Part shown: in pieces, positions 32,580 through 41,638 of the stretch
How the letters are laid out: each line of letters opens with the position of its first letter
How positions within the stretch are numbered: the first letter of the stretch is position 1
Origin: Flavobacterium sp. 270
GTDB lineage: Bacteria > Bacteroidota > Bacteroidia > Flavobacteriales > Flavobacteriaceae
Direction: 5' to 3'
Assembly (NCBI RefSeq): GCF_004368785.1
Contig: NZ_SODM01000002.1
Span: 186,001 to 250,000 of the forward strand
Length of the DNA: 64,000 nucleotides
Program-made: the position numbers and the translations under genes
Notes under the pieces: model-generated
The model's input: the letters and a program-made list of their open reading frames with translations, nothing else
Databases searched by the model: none
Told to the model about the DNA's origin: nothing

Positions 32580-33124
32580 GTAAAAACGATTGATATTTAA
32601 ATCTGACCCATTCAAGAAATAATTTTGTTAAAAATCACAAATGTTAAGAACACTTGAAATAACTGAATAACATTTAATGTGAATTGAGACCTAAATCTCA
32701 AAACGCCTTTAATAACAAATACCACTAAGATATTAAAGGCAGAAAATTAAAATTTCCAAAAACAAATTTAATCCTAAGAACGTATTTTGCACTTTATAAA
32801 TAGTATTTACCCCAAGAACAATACTTTTTCAAAACTACTTCAAGAACAAATGATTACCAGCGCAAAAAAGCAACCATCTGATTAAGTCATTGAATTATTA
32901 TCAACCATTAGAATTTTCATCATTTTTACTTCAGCAAATTTCTTCATAAAATCAGCATTGCACAATACCCACTTTTAGTGATTTTTTAAAAATACCCACT
33001 TTTAGTGATGGCTAAAAGACCATACAAATTGCTAGAAAAAACAACTTTCTAAAACATTTTATTACAAAGTAAAAAACTCAATTACAGTTAAGCTAGATTG
33101 TTTATATTTGCCTAAATAAAAAAA
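32580..33124. other. 545-base intergenic region before menG
   Basis: No convincing ORF. It holds an inverted repeat with 10-bp arms (GCCTTTAATA at 32705-32714, complement at 32731-32740). It also holds a 19-base direct repeat AATACCCACTTTTAGTGAT at 32964-32982 and 32991-33009, whose core CACTTTTAGTG is itself a dyad. The menG -7 box TATATTTG lies at 33103-33110. Confidence 0.55.
33103..33110 (+). promoter_or_regulatory. -7 box of menG
   Basis: TATATTTG fits TAnnTTTG and implies a start only about 8 bases before the ATG, i.e. a very short leader. Confidence 0.5.
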
Positions 33125-33856
33125 ATGTCTGAAAAAATAACTCCGTATAAAGATTCTACTCTTGGTAAAAAAGAGCAGGTAACTCAAATGTTTGATACCA
33201 TTTCTGGGAATTACGATAATTTAAATCGTGTAATTTCATTTGGCATCGATATTAAATGGCGAAAAAAAGTATTAAAAATAGTTTCAGACAAAAAACCAAA
33301 TCACATTCTTGACATTGCTACAGGAACTGGTGACTTAGCTATTTTACTAGCACAAACTAATGCAGAAAAAATTATTGGTTTAGATATTTCTGCCGGAATG
33401 CTTGAGGTTGGAAAAAAGAAGGTTGCAGAAAAAAAATTATCTAATGTTATCGAATTGGTATTAGGAGATTCTGAAAATATGCCTTTTGAAGATAATTCTT
33501 TTGATGCGATAACTGTTGGCTTTGGTGTTAGAAATTTTGAAAACCTGGAGAAAGGTTTTGCTGAAATTTTACGCGTTTTAAAACCAAATGGTGTCTTTGT
33601 AATTTTAGAAACTTCGGTTCCTGAAAAAACGCCTTATAAACAAGGATATCGTTTTTATACTAAAAATATTCTTCCTATTATTGGAAAATTGTTCTCTAAA
33701 GACAATGAGGCTTACGGCTATTTATCTGAATCTGCAGCAGTTTTTCCTCATGGAGAAGTATTAAACAATATTTTAAGAAAAATTGGGTTTATAGATGTTG
33801 TGGCTATGCCTCAAACTTTTGGCGTCGCAACTATTTATTCTGCATCTAAAAAATAG
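33125..33856 (+). CDS. menG: Demethylmenaquinone C-methyltransferase
   Basis: This SAM-dependent methyltransferase carries out the last step of menaquinone synthesis. The 243 aa of the UbiE/MenG family include the SAM site [16 protein letters not shown] (61-76). They also include [36 protein letters not shown] and the C-terminal [26 protein letters not shown] block. Menaquinone use is expected for this phylum, so I prefer menG to ubiE. porT starts one base after its stop codon (TAG-T-ATG), suggesting an operon. The enzyme consumes SAM made by metK in this window. Confidence 0.93.
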   Translation: MSEKITPYKDSTLGKKEQVTQMFDTISGNYDNLNRVISFGIDIKWRKKVLKIVSDKKPNHILDIATGTGDLAILLAQTNAEKIIGLDISAGMLEVGKKKVAEKKLSNVIELVLGDSENMPFEDNSFDAITVGFGVRNFENLEKGFAEILRVLKPNGVFVILETSVPEKTPYKQGYRFYTKNILPIIGKLFSKDNEAYGYLSESAAVFPHGEVLNNILRKIGFIDVVAMPQTFGVATIYSASKK

Positions 33857-33857
33857 T

Positions 33858-34571
33858 ATGAAAAAAATTGTAATCTTACTTTTATTAGTCTTAACGACCA
33901 ACGGATATTCTCAGTTTGCTAAAAATATGTTTAGCAAAGATCCTATTATCAATCTTGAAAACTGGCAGAAACAACGCCTTTATTTTGGATACTATTTAGG
34001 TTTTAATAGTTTCGACTTTAAATTTGATTACAAAGCTCCTCCTACTGAAGACATTCAGGTAAAAAAAACTACCGGATTTAATGTGGGTGTTGTTGCTGAT
34101 TTAAGACTGCAGGAATATATCAATCTTCGTTTTGAACCTGGATTGTATTATACTAAAAGAGATTTGTATTTCCCAAATTTCACTTCAGAAAACGATTATT
34201 TCAGAGAAGTAAATAGTACTTATATTCACTTTCCTTTATTATTAAAATTTTCTGCTTTACGAACTGGGAATATTCGCCCTTATTTGGTTGGCGGAATGTC
34301 AACGACATTAAACTTGTCGAGTAATGCAAAATCTCAGGACGACAATTTTCAACAAAAATTCAGGGTAAAACAATGGACTGCTGCTTACGAATTAGGTTTT
34401 GGAGTTGACCTTTTTACCGAATATTTTATTTTCTCTCCTTCTATAAGAGGAATGTTTGGTATTTCTGACGAATTAATCCGTGATAATCCTGCTAATGGCC
34501 CAAGCCCATGGACGGATAATATTGATTCTATGAAATCTAGAGCGATTTTAATAAATTTTACTTTTCATTAA
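33858..34571 (+). CDS. porT: PorT-family outer membrane beta-barrel protein (type IX secretion)
   Basis: 237 aa starting MKKIVILLLLVLTTNGYSQ, a signal peptide. The upstream in-frame start at 33795 lies inside menG and is rejected. The mature part is an eight-strand-type barrel: LYFGYYLGFNSFDFKFDY, VGVVADLRLQEYINLRFEPGLYYTKRDL, YIHFPLLLKFSALRTGNIRPYLVGG and a final aromatic FTFH. It matches PorT/SprT of the type IX secretion system, and adjacency to menG is common in Flavobacteriaceae. It implies that this organism exports proteins by T9SS, though no other T9SS gene is in the window. Confidence 0.8.
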   Translation: MKKIVILLLLVLTTNGYSQFAKNMFSKDPIINLENWQKQRLYFGYYLGFNSFDFKFDYKAPPTEDIQVKKTTGFNVGVVADLRLQEYINLRFEPGLYYTKRDLYFPNFTSENDYFREVNSTYIHFPLLLKFSALRTGNIRPYLVGGMSTTLNLSSNAKSQDDNFQQKFRVKQWTAAYELGFGVDLFTEYFIFSPSIRGMFGISDELIRDNPANGPSPWTDNIDSMKSRAILINFTFH

Positions 34572-34580
34572 AACAAAAGC

Positions 34581-35309
34581 TTAACTATTTCGTTTAAATT
34601 CACTGAGAACAATTGCGGTTGCAGAGGCTACATTTAAACTTTCGGTTTTTTGAAGGTCTCCAAATCTAGGAATTGTGATTCGGCTGGTGATCATTTTTTC
34701 AATTTCTGCTGAAATACCATTGCCTTCATTCCCCATAATAATGATTGCATTTTGAGGCAGATTCGATTGATAAATATTTTCACCGTCCATAAAAGTTCCA
34801 AAAACAGGTAGTTTTGTTTGGCTCAAAAAAGTTTTCAAATCAAGATAACTTACATTTACTCTGGTAATTGAGCCCATTGTGGCCTGCACTACTTTTGGGT
34901 TGTAAATATCTACGGTTTCTTTTGAACAGATTATTTGTTTGATGCCAAACCAATCGCAGAGACGCATGATGGTTCCTAAATTTCCAGGATCACGAATATC
35001 GTCTAGAGCCAGAATTAAACCTGAGTCTATTATTGGATTTTCGGCAGGAATTTTGAAAACTGCCAAACATGTATTTGGAGTTGATAAAGCACTTATTTTT
35101 TTAAGTTCTTGTTCATTAATAAGAGTGCGTTTTGAAATCTGAACAGATTCAAAATCATTGAGTGTAGTATATAAATGCTCTAATTCAAAATTGGATTGCA
35201 ACAATTCTTGAATTACTTTTACTCCTTCGGCAAAAAATAATTGATTTGCAGAACGCTGCTTTTTTTGATGTAAACCTGAGATAAGTTTTATTTGGTTTTT
35301 ACTAACCAT
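34581..35309 (-). CDS. TrmH-family (SpoU) RNA 2'-O-methyltransferase
   Basis: This enzyme methylates ribose in rRNA or tRNA using SAM. The 242 aa have an N-terminal substrate-binding domain (LHQKKQRSANQLFFAEGVKVIQELL). The SPOUT knot domain follows: ALDDIRDPGNLGTIMRLCDWFGI, IIIMGNEGNGISAEIE and IPRFGDLQKTESLNVASATAIVLSEF, which carries the conserved SLNVA motif. The exact RNA target (RlmB-like or other) cannot be told. It is convergent with porT and divergent from tamL. Confidence 0.9.
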   Translation of the reverse strand: MVSKNQIKLISGLHQKKQRSANQLFFAEGVKVIQELLQSNFELEHLYTTLNDFESVQISKRTLINEQELKKISALSTPNTCLAVFKIPAENPIIDSGLILALDDIRDPGNLGTIMRLCDWFGIKQIICSKETVDIYNPKVVQATMGSITRVNVSYLDLKTFLSQTKLPVFGTFMDGENIYQSNLPQNAIIIMGNEGNGISAEIEKMITSRITIPRFGDLQKTESLNVASATAIVLSEFKRNS

Positions 35310-35346
35310 AAAATAATGTACTTTTGAATTAAATATTTAAAAACAC

Positions 35347-37905
35347 TTGAAAAATAATTCCACAAAAATAATAGCATTTATTCTAATAGCAACATTAATT
35401 TGTGCTTGTAATGCCGTAAAAAGAGTTCCCGATGGAAAAAATCTTCTTGTAAAAAATAATATTCTTGTAAACAGTAAGTCTACAAATGACGAAATTGCAG
35501 CTAACCAAATGTACCAAAAACCAAATGGTACTTTGCTTGGATACCGCTTACGCTTAAACTTATACAATTTAGCGAAACTAAATCCTGATTCTTCTTATCA
35601 GGCAAAATTTAAAAATAATCCGGGCTTGTACGAGCGTCAGTCTAAAATTTTATCTGCAAAACAAGTAGATCGTCTAGGACAGTCTTTTTTGTACAAAGGT
35701 ATTCATGAATTCTTAAAAAACACTGGTGAACCGCCTGTTATTATTGATACTGCCAAAACTAAGAAATCTTTATTACGCCTAAAATTCTATTATTTTAACA
35801 ATGGTTATTTTAATGTAACAACAGATTATACGATTGATAGTATTGCCAGAAAAAAAGCGCAGATAAATTATAATATAACTACTGGACCGGCTTACACTTT
35901 AGACACGATTAGCACTAATATAATGACTCCCGCTTTAGATTCATTATACAAAACCAATAACGAGCCTTCATTTTTAAAATCTGGAAATCAATATAAAACT
36001 TCTGACTTTGAGGAAGAAAAAAACCGTATTACAACTTATTACAGAAATCACGGCGCTTATTTTTTCCAGCCTACTTATGTTACTTTTGATATTGATACTA
36101 TTGGCAAGAAAAACAAGGCTAACGTTACCTTAATTATTAACAACAATAATATTCAGGAAAGAGATTCAAGCAGAACAGAACCTTTTAAATTGTACAAGAT
36201 TAGCGATGTTAATATTTACACGGATTATTCTGCAGCTAATTCAAAAAAGAAAATTGCCGACAGTACAAGTTATAATAACTTTAATTTATACAGTTACAAA
36301 ACATTAAAATACAAACCACGTGCTATTACAGATGCTATCTTTATTACCAAAGGAAGCACTTTTGCCGATTTTAGAACAACTCTTTCTTCCCGATATTTAA
36401 ATAATTTAAAGATTTTTAATTATCCTTCTATTCAATATGAAGTGGATAAACGCGACTCAACAGCGCAATCTTTAATTGCAAATGTATATTTAACGCCAAG
36501 GAAGAAATACAGTTTTGGAGCTACTTTAGATTTGACACACTCTAATATTCAGGATTTTGGAATTGGAGCAAGTTTATCGGAAACGATTCGAAATGTATTT
36601 AACCGAGCAGAAACTTTAGAAATCTCTACCCGATTAAATATTGGATCTTCGAGAGATATGGCCAATCCGAATAATAATTTCTTTAATGTATCTGAATACG
36701 GAGTTGATTTAAAACTGAATTTCCCAAGGATATTATTGCCTTTTGGAACGGAGAAGATTATTCCGAAAAGTATGATTCCTTCCACGCAAATAACTTCGGG
36801 TTTTTCTAAACAGCGAAATATTGGTTTGGATAAGGAAAACTTTACCGGTGGTATTGCCTACAATTGGTCTCCTAAAAGACACAACACAGCAAAATTAGAT
36901 TTATTGAATGCGCAGTTTGTGCGTAATCTAAATCCGGGAAATTACTTTAATGTATATACTTCATCTTATGATGATTTAAATAACATTGCAAATGTCTACA
37001 ACACGGAGGGAAAAGCAGAAGTCGATTCTCAAAACAACTTAACGATTCCCAAAGGAACCAACGAATTTACCAATCTGGTTTTAACAAAACAAACAGCATT
37101 ACAACCCGGTGACGCACAATATCAAGATGTTGAGAGTATTGAAGAAAGAAGAATACGTCTGACCGAAAATGATTTTATTTTGGCCACAAGCTATACTTTT
37201 ACCAAAACAACCAAAAAAGATTTACCAGACAATAACTTTTATCAATTTAGAACAAAAATAGAATCGGCAGGTAGTTTATTATCGGCTGTTTCTGCGATTG
37301 GTAATTTATCTAAAAACTCGAGAGGAAATTATGAAATATTCAATTTAGAATATTCAGAATATCTAAAAACCGAATTTGATTATATTAAACACTGGGATTT
37401 TGGAAAAGAAAAAGTACTGGCTGTAAGGGGCTTTTTTGGAATTGCAATTCCATTTGGAAATTCAGATTACATTCCGTTTTCACGAAGTTATTATGGTGGT
37501 GGTTCAAATGATAATCGCGCATGGCAGCCGTATGCTTTGGGACCGGGAAGCACAAACGCCGTAAACGATTTTAACGAGGCAAATATGAAACTTGCTATGA
37601 GTGCCGAATTTCGCTTTAAAATCTTCGGCGATGTTAAAGGAGCGATCTTTGCAGACGCCGGAAATATCTGGAATGTACTCGATAATGTCGTAGATCCGAA
37701 AGCAAAATTTGACAACTTAAACGATTTAGAAGAAATTGCTTTGGGTTCAGGATTTGGTTTACGTTACGATTTAAGCTTTTTTGTTATTCGTTTAGATTTA
37801 GGCTTTAAGACTTATAATCCGGCACATGACAAGGGAGACCGATGGTTTAAAGAATACAATTTTGGGCACTCGGTCTTAAATTTTGGAATAAATTATCCGT
37901 TCTAA
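35347..37905 (+). CDS. tamL: Translocation and assembly module lipoprotein TamL
   Basis: 852 aa. This Omp85-family outer-membrane protein with a lipid anchor is the Bacteroidota counterpart of TamA. The lipobox is LICAC (Cys at about 21), followed by POTRA-like domains over roughly 60-380 and a 16-strand-type barrel. The barrel carries the Omp85 motifs VRGFFGIAIPFGNSDYIPFSRSYYGGGSNDNRAW (lid-lock type) and a C-terminal LNFGINYPF. It should partner a TamB protein elsewhere. It starts 37 bases from the divergent RNA methyltransferase gene. Confidence 0.88.
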   Translation: MKNNSTKIIAFILIATLICACNAVKRVPDGKNLLVKNNILVNSKSTNDEIAANQMYQKPNGTLLGYRLRLNLYNLAKLNPDSSYQAKFKNNPGLYERQSKILSAKQVDRLGQSFLYKGIHEFLKNTGEPPVIIDTAKTKKSLLRLKFYYFNNGYFNVTTDYTIDSIARKKAQINYNITTGPAYTLDTISTNIMTPALDSLYKTNNEPSFLKSGNQYKTSDFEEEKNRITTYYRNHGAYFFQPTYVTFDIDTIGKKNKANVTLIINNNNIQERDSSRTEPFKLYKISDVNIYTDYSAANSKKKIADSTSYNNFNLYSYKTLKYKPRAITDAIFITKGSTFADFRTTLSSRYLNNLKIFNYPSIQYEVDKRDSTAQSLIANVYLTPRKKYSFGATLDLTHSNIQDFGIGASLSETIRNVFNRAETLEISTRLNIGSSRDMANPNNNFFNVSEYGVDLKLNFPRILLPFGTEKIIPKSMIPSTQITSGFSKQRNIGLDKENFTGGIAYNWSPKRHNTAKLDLLNAQFVRNLNPGNYFNVYTSSYDDLNNIANVYNTEGKAEVDSQNNLTIPKGTNEFTNLVLTKQTALQPGDAQYQDVESIEERRIRLTENDFILATSYTFTKTTKKDLPDNNFYQFRTKIESAGSLLSAVSAIGNLSKNSRGNYEIFNLEYSEYLKTEFDYIKHWDFGKEKVLAVRGFFGIAIPFGNSDYIPFSRSYYGGGSNDNRAWQPYALGPGSTNAVNDFNEANMKLAMSAEFRFKIFGDVKGAIFADAGNIWNVLDNVVDPKAKFDNLNDLEEIALGSGFGLRYDLSFFVIRLDLGFKTYNPAHDKGDRWFKEYNFGHSVLNFGINYPF

Positions 37906-37919
37906 TGCTAATTAATTCT

Positions 37920-37927
37920 TATTTTTG
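37920..37927 (+). promoter_or_regulatory. -7 box of fbaA
   Basis: TATTTTTG followed by a C/A start region, 39 bases before the fbaA ATG. Confidence 0.5.
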
Positions 37928-37965
37928 CAACCTAAAAACTAAAAACAACTATAAAAAAAATTAAA

Positions 37966-39033
37966 ATGGCACACAACATTAAACCGGGAGTAGCTACAGG
38001 AGATCAAGTTCAGGAGATCTTTAATTATGCAAAAGAAAAAGGTTTTGCTTTACCAGCTGTAAACGTAACTGGATCTAGCACAATCAATGGGGTTCTTGAA
38101 ACTGCAGCAAAACTAAACGCGCCAGTTATCATCCAATTTTCAAACGGAGGAGCACAATTTAACGCAGGTAAAGGTCTATCTAATGCAGGTGAGAAAGCAG
38201 CTATCGCTGGTGGTATCGCTGGAGCAAAACATATTCACGCTTTGGCAGAAGCTTACGGTGCAACTGTAATTTTACACACTGACCACTGTGCTAAAAAATT
38301 ATTACCTTGGATTGACGGTTTGCTTGATGCTTCTGAAAAACATTTTGCAGAAACAGGAAAACCATTATTCAGTTCTCATATGATCGATTTGTCTGAGGAG
38401 CCAATCGAAGAAAATATCGAGATCTGTAAAGAGTATTTAGCTAGAATGAGCAAAATGGGCATGACATTAGAAATCGAGCTTGGTATTACAGGTGGTGAAG
38501 AAGATGGTGTTGACAACTCTGATGTTGACAGCTCAAAATTATACACACAACCAGAAGAGGTTGCTTATGCTTACGAAGAATTATCTAAAGTAAGCCCTAA
38601 ATTTACAATCGCTGCTGCTTTTGGAAACGTTCACGGTGTTTACAAACCAGGAAACGTAAAATTGACTCCAAAAATCTTAAAAAATTCTCAGGATTTCGTT
38701 CAAAACAAATTCAACACTGGTCATAATCCAGTAGATTTCGTTTTCCACGGAGGTTCAGGTTCTACACTTGAGGAAATCAGAGAAGGAATTAGCTACGGAG
38801 TTATCAAAATGAACATTGATACAGATTTACAATTTGCATATACAGAAGGAATTCGTGATTATATGGTTAAAAACCTTGACTATTTAAAATCACAAATTGG
38901 TAACCCAGAAGGTGCTGATGTTCCTAACAAAAAATATTATGACCCAAGAAGATGGGTACGTGAAAGCGAAGTGACATTCAATACAAGATTGGAGCAAGCT
39001 TTTGCTGACTTAAACAACGTAAATACACTATAA
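37966..39033 (+). CDS. fbaA: Fructose-bisphosphate aldolase, class II
   Basis: This zinc enzyme cleaves fructose 1,6-bisphosphate in glycolysis and makes it in gluconeogenesis. The 355 aa belong to the class IIA type. Motifs are LPAVNVTGSSTIN, the zinc/catalytic segment ILHTDHCAKKLLPWIDGLLD with DH, LEIELGITGGEEDGVDN, the second zinc His in AAFGNVHGVYKPGN, and FVFHGGSGS with the phosphate loop and third His. Codon use is clean and highly biased, as expected for an abundant enzyme. Confidence 0.97.
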   Translation: MAHNIKPGVATGDQVQEIFNYAKEKGFALPAVNVTGSSTINGVLETAAKLNAPVIIQFSNGGAQFNAGKGLSNAGEKAAIAGGIAGAKHIHALAEAYGATVILHTDHCAKKLLPWIDGLLDASEKHFAETGKPLFSSHMIDLSEEPIEENIEICKEYLARMSKMGMTLEIELGITGGEEDGVDNSDVDSSKLYTQPEEVAYAYEELSKVSPKFTIAAAFGNVHGVYKPGNVKLTPKILKNSQDFVQNKFNTGHNPVDFVFHGGSGSTLEEIREGISYGVIKMNIDTDLQFAYTEGIRDYMVKNLDYLKSQIGNPEGADVPNKKYYDPRRWVRESEVTFNTRLEQAFADLNNVNTL

Positions 39034-39114
39034 TTTCAGATTGCTGATTTTAGATTTTAGATTTTCATCAATCTAAAATCTAAAATCTTAAGTCTAAAAT
39101 CAAAAATCAAAAAT
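39034..39114. repeat. Low-complexity repeat (TCTAAAAT / ATTTTAGA)
   Basis: Alternating ATTTTAGA and TCTAAAAT units form overlapping direct and inverted repeats between fbaA and accD. Similar simple runs occur at 9015-9060 and 27821-27890. Confidence 0.7.
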
Positions 39115-39969
39115 ATGGCTTGGTTTAAAAGACAGGAAAAAGGGATTACGACCGCTACAGAAGATAAGATGGACGTTCCGAAAGGATTGTGGTACAAATC
39201 TCCTACTGGAAAAATTATTGATGCTGACGAATTAGCAAGAAACTTGTTTGTAAGTCCAGAAGATGATTTCCATGTTAGAATTGGAAGCGCAACCTATTTT
39301 GAGATTTTATTCGACAATAATGAATTTGTTGAATTGGATAAAAACATGACTTCTAAAGATCCTCTGCATTTTGTGGATACAAAAAAATATGCAGAAAGAT
39401 TGAAAGATGTAATGGAAAAAACTCACCTGAAAGATGCTGTGCGTACAGGAGTGGGAAAATCTAAAGGAAAAGAACTTGTAATCTGCTGTATGGATTTTGC
39501 CTTTATTGGTGGATCTATGGGAGCTGTTGTAGGTGAAAAAATTGCAAGAGGAATTGATCACGCGATCAAAAACAAAATGCCTTTTGTAATGATTTCTAAA
39601 TCTGGTGGTGCCCGTATGATGGAAGCAGCTTATTCTTTAATGCAATTGGCTAAAACTTCTGTAAAACTAGCACAACTTGCTGAAGCTGGATTACCTTACA
39701 TCTCTTTATGTACAGACCCAACTACAGGAGGAACTACTGCATCTTACGCTATGTTAGGAGATATTAATATTTCTGAGCCTGGCGCTTTGATTGGTTTTGC
39801 TGGTCCTCGTGTTGTTCGTGATACTACAGGAAAAGATTTACCAGAAGGTTTCCAAACTGCTGAGTTCTTATTAGAGCACGGTTTCCTTGACTTTATCACG
39901 CCTAGAAAAGATTTAAAAGACAAGATCAATTTGTATATCGATTTGATTCAGAATAACAATATTAGATAG
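39115..39969 (+). CDS. accD: Acetyl-CoA carboxylase carboxyltransferase, beta subunit
   Basis: With AccA it transfers the carboxyl group from biotin to acetyl-CoA, the first step of fatty acid synthesis. The 284 aa contain the crotonase-like core: [44 protein letters not shown] and [18 protein letters not shown]. The N-terminal zinc ribbon of E. coli AccD (four Cys) aligns to residues 24-53 here, but all four Cys positions are replaced (about S29, T31, S47, D50). The rest is complete, so the subunit should be active without zinc. Confidence 0.95.
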   Translation: MAWFKRQEKGITTATEDKMDVPKGLWYKSPTGKIIDADELARNLFVSPEDDFHVRIGSATYFEILFDNNEFVELDKNMTSKDPLHFVDTKKYAERLKDVMEKTHLKDAVRTGVGKSKGKELVICCMDFAFIGGSMGAVVGEKIARGIDHAIKNKMPFVMISKSGGARMMEAAYSLMQLAKTSVKLAQLAEAGLPYISLCTDPTTGGTTASYAMLGDINISEPGALIGFAGPRVVRDTTGKDLPEGFQTAEFLLEHGFLDFITPRKDLKDKINLYIDLIQNNNIR

Positions 39970-39990
39970 TTTTAAAACTTCTAAAAATAG

Positions 39991-40023
39991 AAATCCCAAG
40001 AAATTGCTTCTTGGGATTTTTTT
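39991..40023 (+). terminator. Terminator of accD
   Basis: AAATCCCAAGAA pairs with TTCTTGGGATTT, followed by Ts. Confidence 0.9.
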
Positions 40024-40050
40024 ATATCTTTAATTTAAATCTTATTCTTT

Positions 40051-40659
40051 ATGACTAGAATTTTTATTGGTTTTATAACTTGCTTATTTCTTTTTAATTG
40101 CACTAAAAAAGAATCTAAAAAGGTTGAACAAAATTTTCAATTTATTATTTCTCAAGAAAATGAGAAATTTTTAAAGGAATTAAAAATAAGTAAAATTCCG
40201 CCACCTCCTCCTGGGTTTTATGGATATAATCAAATCATTATAGACAAAAACAATAATTTCTATTTTTATCACAAAGAAAGCATAGCATGGCATTGTGTTC
40301 CATCAGATAGAGATACTATTCCAGATTTTATTAATCTTGAACCAAAAGATCTTATTAGAATCCCCAATTACAGTGTTGTAGATTTCATCAAACAAAATGT
40401 ATCAAACCAAGATTATCGACATAGAATGCTTGTAATTGGATCCCAGAATGATACTATTAAAAATAAGGATTTCAAAAGAATACTAAATTTTCTAAATGAT
40501 CAATCTAAAAGCGGAATAACAATTTTCAGTGTAAGAAGATCAACTCAACAAGAAGATACTGTTATAAATTATAAGATACTAAATAAATATTATAATTCAG
40601 ATGAAATTAAGTGGGATAAAAACAGAATTCAATTCCCGTTTGTAAAACCAAAATTATAA
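40051..40659 (+). CDS. Hypothetical lipoprotein
   Basis: 202 aa with a lipoprotein signal (FIGFITCLFLFNC, lipobox Cys at about residue 17). A proline run (PPPPPG) sits near residue 50. The family is not recognised and no catalytic motif is seen. It is convergent with the cupin gene, only 3 bases from its stop, and follows the accD terminator. Confidence 0.65.
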   Translation: MTRIFIGFITCLFLFNCTKKESKKVEQNFQFIISQENEKFLKELKISKIPPPPPGFYGYNQIIIDKNNNFYFYHKESIAWHCVPSDRDTIPDFINLEPKDLIRIPNYSVVDFIKQNVSNQDYRHRMLVIGSQNDTIKNKDFKRILNFLNDQSKSGITIFSVRRSTQQEDTVINYKILNKYYNSDEIKWDKNRIQFPFVKPKL

Positions 40660-40662
40660 AAC

Positions 40663-41544
40663 TCATTTCGGTCTATTTTTCTTTAATTCATTTTCTGCTA
40701 TTTCAAAAACCAATTTTTCACGCCATTTTGCATAACGTTGTTTAAAAACTAATTTTATTGCGCTGTCAACAGCTCCGTGCATAAATAAACTCCAAACGCT
40801 TGCCATTTTTCTGGTTATGGAACTATCCCAAGCACGAAGTGTTAAGGAGAAAGAACCATCGATATAACGCATCCAGTGCCACATTCCGGTTGGCATAAAC
40901 AAGGTGTCGCCATGTTCCAGAAAAACTTCATAACCTTGAACTCCTTTCAGAGCCGGAAATTTTTCAAAATCAGGATTTGCAACATCGTAATCTTCTAATG
41001 CGTAAGTTGTATTAGGAAAACAATAGAGTCTTTTCTTCCATTTATTATCAAATAATATGATGTGTTTTCTTCCTCCAAAATGAGTATGAAAAAGATGAGG
41101 CAGATCGATATCATAATGTAAAAAAGTAATCGCTTTTGAACCTCCAAAAAACATCGCAGGCATACTTTCTATAAAACCGCCCATTAATTCTTTCGGAACT
41201 TTTACATCATTAACTAAATCAGGTCTGTGCTTAAAAAGATTGAAGAAAAAAATTCGCAAATCTGTCGGTTCTCTTTTTATTAAATCGAGATATTCGCCAA
41301 ATTTCATGCTGGCAATCGAAGCATTGATTACTTTGGTGGGATCTGCTTTTGAATTATCGACTAATTTAACTTCGATATCTCCGGCAATTTCCTTAAAATA
41401 ATCAGTAGACCATTTTTCTCTTGCTGGCCAGTCTTTCGTTAATCCTTTTATAATTAAAGGCTTCCTTTTATCTAAATAGTTTCTTTTGAATTCTTCTCTG
41501 GTAATAGAATCAACAGTGTCTACAGGATTTAAAATAAAGCTCAT
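40663..41544 (-). CDS. Cupin-like (JmjC-type) 2-oxoglutarate/Fe-dependent oxygenase candidate
   Basis: 293 aa. The cupin_8/JmjC fold is visible. HYDIDLPHLFHTHFGGRKHIILFD holds the H-x-D iron pair and the Lys typical of 2-oxoglutarate binding. EVFLEHGDTLFMPTGMWHWMRYID holds the distal His. The N-terminus (EFKRNYLDKRKPLIIKGLTKDWPA) is also typical. Such enzymes hydroxylate protein or ribosome side chains; the target here is unknown. Confidence 0.85.
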   Translation of the reverse strand: MSFILNPVDTVDSITREEFKRNYLDKRKPLIIKGLTKDWPAREKWSTDYFKEIAGDIEVKLVDNSKADPTKVINASIASMKFGEYLDLIKREPTDLRIFFFNLFKHRPDLVNDVKVPKELMGGFIESMPAMFFGGSKAITFLHYDIDLPHLFHTHFGGRKHIILFDNKWKKRLYCFPNTTYALEDYDVANPDFEKFPALKGVQGYEVFLEHGDTLFMPTGMWHWMRYIDGSFSLTLRAWDSSITRKMASVWSLFMHGAVDSAIKLVFKQRYAKWREKLVFEIAENELKKNRPK

Positions 41545-41638
41545 CTATTATTATTTTTTGAATTAAAAATGTATGCTTTAAAAATTCTAAAAAAAATAGT
41601 TTCAAAAATTCTCAACCACTAACAAAGATAGACGTTTA

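Noticed and set aside
33795..33857. Longer start for the PorT-family gene
   Set aside because: The extension lies within menG, and only the ATG at 33858 gives a signal peptide.
39034..39114. CRISPR-like array
   Set aside because: The units are 8-bp simple repeats without spacers.
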